DNA from: Balanoglossus misakiensis
Taxonomy: Eukaryota; Hemichordata
Length of the DNA: 64,000 nucleotides
Direction: 5' to 3'
Assembly: GCA_040954595.2 (NCBI GenBank)
Contig: CM082579.2
Span: forward strand, 12,958,001-13,022,000
The position numbers and the translations under genes were made by a program. Below, in pieces: positions 58,122-64,000 of the stretch (within the stretch, counting starts at the first letter, position 1; every line of letters begins with the position of its first letter). Below the pieces are notes generated by a model. The model did no database searches. It was not told where the DNA came from and saw only the letters and a program-made list of their open reading frames with translations.

Positions 58122-61100
58122 TTTTGGTGTACACATCTGTATTTGAACGGTTTATTTATACAGGTATATTAAGTTATTTTGTTAGTTGTTACTTGTAGTT
58201 ATAGTTAGTTATAGGGTATTTATGTTTGTTTGTTTGTTTGTTTGTGTGGTGTAAGTGTGTGTGTCATTCAAAGTGTAGGGTACCTGTTTATTATACCACG
58301 GTCACACTGGTAAAAATTTGAAACGTTTCGGAGATACTATTTGCCTTTTGTAAACACAGATAATTAATCCTTTGAGTCGCTTGTGTCCACACACACAAAG
58401 TTTATGTATAGGCGCTGAGGCTCGGCCCCATAGACAATGGGTTGCAGAGAGGTGTTAATTCTTACATCAGGTCTGGTGCCAAAACCATCTCAAAATTGAT
58501 AACCAGTGATTCAAATTGCCCATTTGACATCAAACCTTCAATATTCAGAAAAGATGTCAATTTTCTATGAGTTACAATTATTGTTTTCATAATGTGCAGA
58601 AAAGTTTACATTGGATCACTTAGTCATTCCGCCATTCATTTTCTTTGATTTTGAATATATCTAGTTTTGTTTACACTTCCCTGACTGTGTGCTTTACGAT
58701 AAAATAGTACACTTGACGTCAGGGGTACCATGTGCAAATGTCCACTACCGAGCTTGGAGTAGGAATTCTTGAGCATTCAGAAAAAAAAATTTTTGCATTC
58801 AGAATTTTTTTTTCTCTGTCATTCAATTTTGATTTTGAATCTATCTAATTTGTTTACACAAGGTTCCATGACTGTGTGTTTTACGATACACGTTTTCATT
58901 GATTTGTTTCACAGTATAATCTAATGTGGCTGTTGGTCCACGTTGGATGGTACTGTGACGTGTTGTTTGCAGTGAGGTTTGATACAGCTCCCAGCAGACG
59001 CCACTTGGTGTGAATTTCTTCACGTCATCGCCAATTTGTCACTTTTGTGGGTTATTTGTTTGGTGTTATGATTTTGCCCCTTTAACTGTCGATCCAGTAG
59101 AGACAGTGTCATTAACAATGGATTGCCATGCATAACTTGATGAGGAGAGTCCATGGAAAGTCAGTTTTATTCAAGAACTAGATTAGTTGGAGCCTTGGAA
59201 GACTACATCATAGAATTTGTAATGATAACCATTGACCCTTTGATACAAGGTGTCTGTAAAGAATTTGGAATCGCTTTGAGATAGAAATTCAGAAAATGTG
59301 GACCATGACATTGAGAGTTCGTCCCTACATTGATTGGAAGTCTTCTTTCACGTTAAAAAAACATGTGCTAATTATGGAACATACGTAAGAGAGTATGTTG
59401 AACAACATCTTTGGAGAACATATAAACAGAGTATACTGCTTTGTATTGCCTTGTTAGCCTTTGTGTAAATTACAGGCTCTTGCTTCTAATACTTGTGTCA
59501 AACATTTTGCTACACCCATAGTGGGTGTATGGTTTGGGTGCTACTTCTACTTTCATACTCCTATAGCCCATGTGTGTCCTGACTTCAATATTGCAGAATC
59601 TTGTATTAGAAATGCAGCTTTATCAGGCATGGAGCCACCGGCCCAGCTGTAGTATTTGCAATCTTGTCCGCCTAGCATTGGTTCGATCGTATTTACATAT
59701 TATAACTGCTGTCTTGAAATCTAGCAGTACCACTTGAGGGAGGTTAGTAGCATTGTGCTGAGAACACTTGTTCAGTAACTCTTGGAGTCTATATAGTGAA
59801 TTATTTTGCTCCTATAGTGGAATATTTCAGCAGATTTCCCACTCCAACATTCAAAAAGGGTATTTATCCCATCACTGATTTTACCGAATATGGAAGTGAA
59901 TGGCTGACGATCTGTAACAGACATGCTCTATCACACTGCTGACTTCTGCACCGGGGCTTCTGGGATACAGCTATGTCACATATATACCCCTATTCATCGG
60001 AGGCAAGTGTCTAGCATGCCATTTGGGGATGCAGCAATCATGGATCACCACAGGGTCCCACCCTGGAGGACAGTTCAACTTGGCATTCAGCTCACAAGGC
60101 AGAAATGTGTACTTATAGCAAATGGGTTTCCCATTGGCTGCCAATATGCCATGTCACTTTAATTTTTAGCAGTTGTCAGAATTCCTTCTTCCTTGCCGCC
60201 AATGGCATACTATTCTTTCCACATTACGAAACTATCATTTTATAGGTTACCGGTATACATGTACATGTGCGTGTACATATGATATTATCGAGGTGCAGGC
60301 AACACCTGTGGGGTATACGTCCACCTGTGATCACTAAGATACATCTTTCAGCTAGTATACAGCCTCTGATCATAGTGATCATCTTCCTTGTGTCTTTACT
60401 AATGAAACACACCATTTACCGGTGTTGTCATTGATATCTCTGATATTGTCAGATCTGTCAAGTTGTGGGCAGCTTCATCTTTCTGAGACCTCTGGTCATC
60501 TGAACTTGATGACAACTTTTTGACCTAAATCCGTAAGTTTCAATGGGATCTTATGGATATTGCTCAGGCCAAATCACTCAAGTGTAAAACAATTTCCATC
60601 AAAGACGTTACACATTGGGGACATGCCTCAAAATACAGTGAAATGTATGGTGACAATCACCTGACAACCTTTGTGCTTCACTACAAGTCTTGATTTGCAT
60701 CAGACCATTTTTTCTGCATGCCTGGCAGTCCAGTGTCGTGGGAATTAACCCCTGCACATAAAACTGAGCTTCATGCAGTTCTGTCTTTTACTATATCACC
60801 AGAAAGCACATAGCCTTATCCATTCAAGTAGTGTTAGTAGACAAGAACAGCCAATACCACATCAACCGACCAGGCACGAGCTCTGTTTAATTATTCTCTC
60901 AAATCCTTTTATTACTCATGTACTCACTGGATCCTGTTCCCTCAGCCAATCCATTCGCAGTTTGCAATCTACATATGTATTAGTTTTCTTTTCTCTTTAC
61001 TATTGTCTATGGTTCTTGGTCTGTGTTGAGATGGTTTTAACAGCTGTGACTTATCTCTATTGGCGGAGGCCTGTCTGGCTGATTGGCATTTTCATGATAC

Positions 61101-61519
61101 ACACAATTTGAAATAATGTCAAGGGAGCCAAGAAAAATACTTTGCCAGGAGGATGGGTCAGGTCAGAACACTCTATTCCTCAAAACTACTTTGAGCTAGA
61201 CCTTCAACTCATGCTTTCAACCCTATGCTATCTTATAGCAGGCTCCCAGATCCACTTGTTTCTCACCATGTGATGAATATTTGTCCAGCCATGAATCATT
61301 GCTCCTCAGGAATTATGAATAGTCAGGCCATTATAGCAAGAGTGCAATGGAGAGTGCATTGTACTTCACCAAGGCATATACTGGAGATCATGCCAGCTCA
61401 GGTGGATGGTATATATACCTCACCAGGAGACCAATTTGCTTTATGCAGTTTGTTAGGCTCAGATCTTTGTTCTTCTTAATCACAAAGCCCTCCTACTTTG
61501 GGACTACTGGACGCAGAGT
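58122..61519. other. 3' flank, mostly unassigned
   Basis: Holds a GTTT microsatellite (58223-58246) and a roughly 184-bp tandem duplication (landmark GATTTTGAAT at 58647 and 58831). No supported gene; the short frames at 59461, 59923, 60773 and 61225 lack domains. Confidence 0.4.
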
Positions 61520-62180
61520 ATTACTAAGTATGACACTGATGTCCACATCTACATGCAGTGTTTGTGTGGTGAGTACCTTAATGTGTACAGTACAGCAGTG
61601 GATCTTGGAGCACCTATGAGGAACATAAGCTCAATACCCTTTCACATGTGCTGCCTGTGACGTATCCTGGATGTGAAATATCAAGACAAAGTTACTAACA
61701 CCACTGTCCTGAAGAGAGTTGGAATTTCTAGCATGTACCTGGTACAGTCTGCTGAAGCAGAGACACAATACACTGGCTTGGCAATGTGCTCATAGATGAT
61801 GGGTGGATCCTAAAAGACCTCCTGTACGGCGCAAACTGACACTTAATGGCAAACAGACCTGACATTACACCACAGGGATGTTTGCAAAAGAGACACAAAG
61901 TCCCTAGACATCAACACAAACTCTTGGGAGTCTAAAAATTAGCCTCAGACCGAATGACCTGAAGACAAGTCTTGAAGTGGTTGGCAACGGCTCTCCAACT
62001 TTGAAGAGACACTCGCCAAAATGTGCGGAGTCAAGAGACAGAGAAGGAAGGCATCAAGCCAGGCAAACAGCTCCTCCTAAGCCTTCACCTGTTTAAAGTA
62101 TCAGAGAGACAGTCATTCTCACATTGGATTGACTAGTCACACCTGATGCTGTTCCAGATCTAGACCAGCATCCCAGCATG
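61520..62180 (+). pseudogene. Decayed LINE 3' coding end
   Basis: Across shifting plus-strand frames: FHMCCL then RILDVKYQDKVTNTTVLKRV then GISSMY, LLKQRHNTLAWQC, ILKDLLYG, DVCKRDTKSLDINTNSWES and finally CLKYQRDSHSHIGLTSHT. This is the C-terminal region of a widespread invertebrate non-LTR retrotransposon whose intact form reads roughly LRWLGHV..IPKDLLYG..KRDLKALDI and ends with a zinc-finger-like DCHSRIGL.SH. There are stops and at least four frameshifts. No clear 3' tail or TSD. Confidence 0.82.
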
Positions 62181-62858
62181 AAGATCCAATTGATCTCTCA
62201 AGACTGAAGGATGCCAACTGAACGCACCTCATCCGTACTGCCTCCACATTGTAGTACTGTTTCATCTAGTGGAACACACACTGAAGGGAATGTATTGAGC
62301 ACTTCACCAGCTATCCCATACATCTTCATTATAAGGATGATTTCTTTACTTCTGTCTCACTTTAGAGAGGGGAAATTTACACAAAGGCTATTATTACGGA
62401 CAACTGAAGTATACTGTTTTAGGATAAAACTCTTCCATGAATGTGAGTGATGGTTTTCAAAAGTCACACAACCTATGAGTCAAGGCGTTATAACCCACCT
62501 CATCTGACTTTGAAACAGACACAAAAGAAATGTTTACAACAACATCAAGAATAATGTACATGTATCAGACCCACCAATAAGTATTTACGCACCCACGTTC
62601 TGCAGTGAAAACATTTCAGAAACATGAAATAACACACCTTGCAGACAGTTTTTAGCAAAAATTCAAATATATTTCATAAATTCACGAGAAATAACAGTCA
62701 TACAACAAAAATCTTTCATCTGCGATTAAATTTGAGCGAAAAATATCGACGTAAAAATAGATGTGCGACGGAGTCAGCGAAACATTCCATTCTCTATTGG
62801 AACAACAATGCAAAGAACATCATGAATATTCATGAGGTGAAATCGAACAAACCAAATG
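62181..62858. other. Unassigned, probably the 3' flank of the Tc1-type element
   Basis: No gene. GAATATTCATGAG near 62823 and GAATATTCATAAG near 63716 may be remnants of terminal inverted repeats, but the true ends and a TA TSD were not found. Confidence 0.35.
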
Positions 62859-63651
62859 TCAATAATGGATATGTCCACCCCTTCGCCTAATGACCTCTCG
62901 CTGGTGCTTCAACATAGTATCGACGAGTTTCCGACACATATTTTGCAGGAATTGTTCCCAAGATGTTACTATGCGGTTAAATAGGTCGTTGATTCTGTGT
63001 ATTGGACGGGAATGAACGTCCAAGTCGATTAACTCCCACAGGTTCGCGATGGGGCTCAAATCAGGAGACTAGGCTGGTCACTCCAACAATGTAAAATTGT
63101 CGAACGGATAGCCGTAATCCTGGGGATTTTGCAGAAATGATTTCACATCCAAGGCAGTATGTTCGGGGGCATTATCCTGTTGGAACACAAAATCACAAAC
63201 AACCTGGGACCACTGAACAGGTGTCCAGTTGACGTAACGCGGGGCAAAACGTAGTCACGCTGCATTGTGCCGGGGTTGTAATTTCGGCTTTTTCTTGGCC
63301 ACACATCCACGGAGTCTGACTCTTCTATACAATCTGGATTTGATTGTGCTCATACTCAAAATTTCCCGGTGTCCTCATAAAATTTAGCGCGGAGGTCACG
63401 GGCCGTCTTGAATCTGTCCGTCAGACTTGATCTATCAACATTCGTTCTTCCCGTTCCGTTGTTCGTCTTTGCCGTCCAGATCGATGTAAATTGTCTGTGC
63501 TACCATTTCGAACAAGTTTCCGAATGTTGTACCTGACGCTGCCTTCGGTGATTCCAAACTTCCTTGCAATTTCTCAGTTTCTCAAACCTTGCCTATGCAG
63601 TGCCTCAATTTGACCTTTCACAAATTCAGGAAGTTCGCAAACTTTAAGCAT
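62859..63651 (-). pseudogene. Tc1-type transposase relic
   Basis: Minus strand, starting MLKVCELPEFVKGQIEALHR (helix-turn-helix region; a TGA follows at LRN), then EIARKFGITEGSVRYNIRKL and a basic GRQRR segment, then VRLRGCVAKKKPKLQPRHN and VNWTPVQWSQVV. It then jumps to DFVFQQDNAPEHTA, the second catalytic Asp block, then SPDLSPIANLWE with the Glu, and ends RRRGGHIHY at 62859. The WSDES-type block with the first catalytic Asp is deleted between WSQVV and DFVFQQ. Asp-Glu spacing is near the 34 residues of DD34E Tc1 elements. Several stops and shifts: inactive. Confidence 0.9.
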
Positions 63652-64000
63652 GATTTCACTTATTCAATGTTTACAAACAAAAAATATGCAACAACCTCCG
63701 ACGACCTCGATCAGAATATTCATAAGCAAATCTGGCAGATTTTCCCGCTCCAAAATTTAATCAGAATTATATTTAAAAGGTCTGATTGGTGGAGATTAAA
63801 ATATGAATAGAGGGAAATTAGCCACGGACACAATGGCGCGAAAAGTTAATGAAAATGAGTATACCGCCATTGCAATAATCATAGGAAAGTTCACTGACCG
63901 AAAAACACGCCGCGTATGCAGTCATATTCGGCGCGGCAACACATCTGTGTTGACTAAAATGGGTTAAACCTTCCGTAGGTTATTTATTTTCGGAAATAAG
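63652..64000. other. Unassigned right edge
   Basis: Upstream flank of the transposase relic. A 73-codon plus frame at 63589-63810 overlaps it antisense and is not supported. Confidence 0.35.

Overview
The window is repeat-rich eukaryotic DNA, almost certainly from an animal (probably a marine invertebrate). There are no prokaryotic operons, no long open frames and no rRNA, tRNA or CRISPR arrays. Instead there is one split gene with GT..AG introns, decayed non-LTR retrotransposons, a Tc1-type transposase relic, several non-autonomous DNA transposons with readable target-site duplications (TSDs), and at least four unrelated tandem-repeat families. I cannot name the species.

Layout. 1-3484: a diverged direct duplication about 1.9 kb apart, otherwise unassigned. 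3485-13223: a satellite of 68 full 130-bp monomers with a 24/25-monomer higher-order period, its last monomer interrupted by an 801-bp pogo/Tigger-like element. 14287-17669: a 3383-bp DNA transposon with inverted ends and a 4-bp TSD, carrying on the minus strand the wreck of a protein with a ubiquitin-like domain ending in Gly-Gly, a Cys-rich region and a C-terminal CXC domain. 17907-25135: a TTAA-type MITE followed by a tandem array of 1.3-2.3 kb units, one of which holds a 5'-truncated LINE with a 15-bp TSD. 25870-30560: an AT-rich satellite of about 170 bp arranged as large inverted and direct blocks. 31431-32394: a DNA transposon. 33060-34800: degenerate repeats, a hairpin MITE, and an inverted-repeat element that splits a 127-bp satellite monomer. 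35505-39258: a CR1/L2-like LINE (9-bp TSD) inserted between inverted arms, itself interrupted by a 1826-bp transposon with a 4-bp TSD. 39990-41072: the 127-bp satellite array. 42034-42369: a LINE C-terminal relic.

The only convincing host gene runs from 46952 to about 58121 on the plus strand. Two 5' exons lead to an ATG at the very end of the second, followed by exons for an N-terminal membrane segment, a long coiled-coil stretch and a C-terminal membrane segment. As written, its reading frame carries a +1 frameshift and an in-frame TAA. Its introns hold a TTAA MITE, two copies of a hairpin-bearing repeat and GTAT microsatellites. The right end (58122-64000) holds a LINE 3' relic (61520-62180) and a minus-strand Tc1-type transposase pseudogene (62859-63651) that has lost its first catalytic Asp region.

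The most interesting points are the ubiquitin-like/CXC transposon and its probable non-autonomous relative inside the LINE (both have CAGTC ends, 4-bp TSDs, a subterminal ATGCAAAT octamer and an 18-bp exact shared stretch), the nested higher-order satellite, and the two-lesion membrane/coiled-coil gene. All assignments were made by reading the sequence by eye; no database search was run.
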